Source of the DNA: Candidatus Hydrogenedentota bacterium
GTDB taxonomy: Bacteria > Hydrogenedentota > Hydrogenedentia > Hydrogenedentales > SLHB01
Assembly: GCA_003557825.1 (NCBI GenBank)
Contig: PWNM01000312.1
Span: forward strand, 1 to 5,142
DNA: 5,142 bases
Reading direction: 5' to 3'
Part shown: positions 4,869 to 5,142 of the stretch, piece by piece
Layout of the letters: each line of letters opens with the position of its first letter
How positions within the stretch are numbered: the stretch's first letter is position 1
Position numbers and translations under genes: made by a program
Notes under the pieces: generated by a model
What the model was told of the DNA's origin: nothing
Databases searched by the model: none
Seen by the model: only the letters and a program-made list of their open reading frames with translations

Positions 4869-5142
4869 CAGGGCCCGAGTTAAGCAAGCGCACTCCAAAA
4901 ACCTCTCCGATTCCGGTAATCCTCCGGAGCCGTACCCGCCACCACTTGCTCCAGGGCAAACTCGTCTAGATTGAACGATCGGCCCTCGCCGGATTTACCA
5001 TGGCCATGTCCGAATAGCTATCGGGCGTCGCGGTCCATTGCACACTTACCCCATGGCCCCGGCCTTGTATCCGGTTCCTGTTCGTCGAGTCCGATGTTTG
5101 GCTCCGGCTTCCTCCCCACCACACCTCGCGGCGTCGCAGTTG
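4869..5142 (-). other. GC-rich, hairpin-rich segment; possible group II intron RNA fragment
   Basis: No frame here resembles a known protein. On the minus strand the segment begins CAACTGCGACGCCGCGAGG and contains GGTGGGGAGGAAGCCGGAG, GAACAGGAACCGGATACAAG and GGTAAATCCGGCGAGG, in a style I associate from memory with the non-coding domain I of bacterial group II introns. Several stems can be drawn: AGGGC with GCCCT enclosing TCGT with ACGA (about 4961-4994), and CTCCG with CGGAG around 4905-4930. If correct, the intron would run leftwards and be cut off before its reverse-transcriptase gene, since AT-rich DNA and an IS630 relic follow. A plus-strand frame is also open to the right edge but looks like an antisense shadow. 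The assignment is tentative. Confidence 0.3.

Noticed and set aside
4676..4969. Plus-strand open frame of 97 codons across the AT-rich spacer
   Set aside because: It begins antisense to the IS630 remnant and spans three compositionally different segments without any motif.
1..5142. CRISPR arrays, tRNA or rRNA genes
   Set aside because: No regularly spaced repeats, cloverleaf-like segments or rRNA signatures were seen on either strand.

Overview
The window is a patchwork of two apparently intact secreted carbohydrate-active enzyme genes embedded in mobile-element debris. On the minus strand lie a GH16-family endo-glycanase (896-1753) and a large right-handed beta-helix protein (2662-4560) that best fits the Pectate_lyase_3 fold and, by motif, a GH110-like alpha-1,3-galactosidase. 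Both carry N-terminal export signals. Together they suggest extracellular attack on a galactan-type polysaccharide (agar, porphyran or carrageenan class), but the substrate cannot be fixed from sequence alone. The host is not identifiable with confidence. A moderately GC-rich, polysaccharide-degrading, IS-rich bacterium of the Planctomycetota/Verrucomicrobiota/Kiritimatiellota/Lentisphaerota kind is plausible. Neither enzyme ends in an obvious type IX secretion sorting domain, which weakly argues against a typical gliding Bacteroidota.

Layout. 1-845: 3' half of an IS66-family element on the plus strand, comprising the C-terminal half of the transposase and the right terminal inverted repeat. 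896-1753 (minus): GH16 gene with signal peptide and a good ribosome binding site. 1781-2053 (minus): a decayed 5' part of a DUF72 (YecE-like) gene with its own Shine-Dalgarno and an in-frame amber stop where the family has Trp. About 2076-2358: no gene recognised. 2359-2516: a second, diverged IS66 right end (last transposase codons plus terminal repeat) in the same orientation as the first. 2519-2686 (plus): a weak integrase-like coding relic. 2662-4560 (minus): the beta-helix enzyme. 4572-4763 (minus): N-terminal helix-turn-helix remnant of an IS630-type transposase whose frame ends 11 bp before the enzyme's start codon. 4764-4862: AT-rich spacer with a short perfect inverted repeat. About 4869-5142: GC-rich, hairpin-rich segment without a convincing gene, possibly a fragment of a group II intron RNA on the minus strand (low confidence).

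How it fits together. The two IS66 right ends lie in direct orientation and bracket the DUF72 relic and the GH16 gene, so an element using the distal end could have carried GH16 as cargo. The beta-helix gene has its leader built on a transposase remnant. The simplest reading is an accessory polysaccharide-degradation locus assembled and eroded by transposition. No complete novel multi-gene system is visible in these 5 kb.
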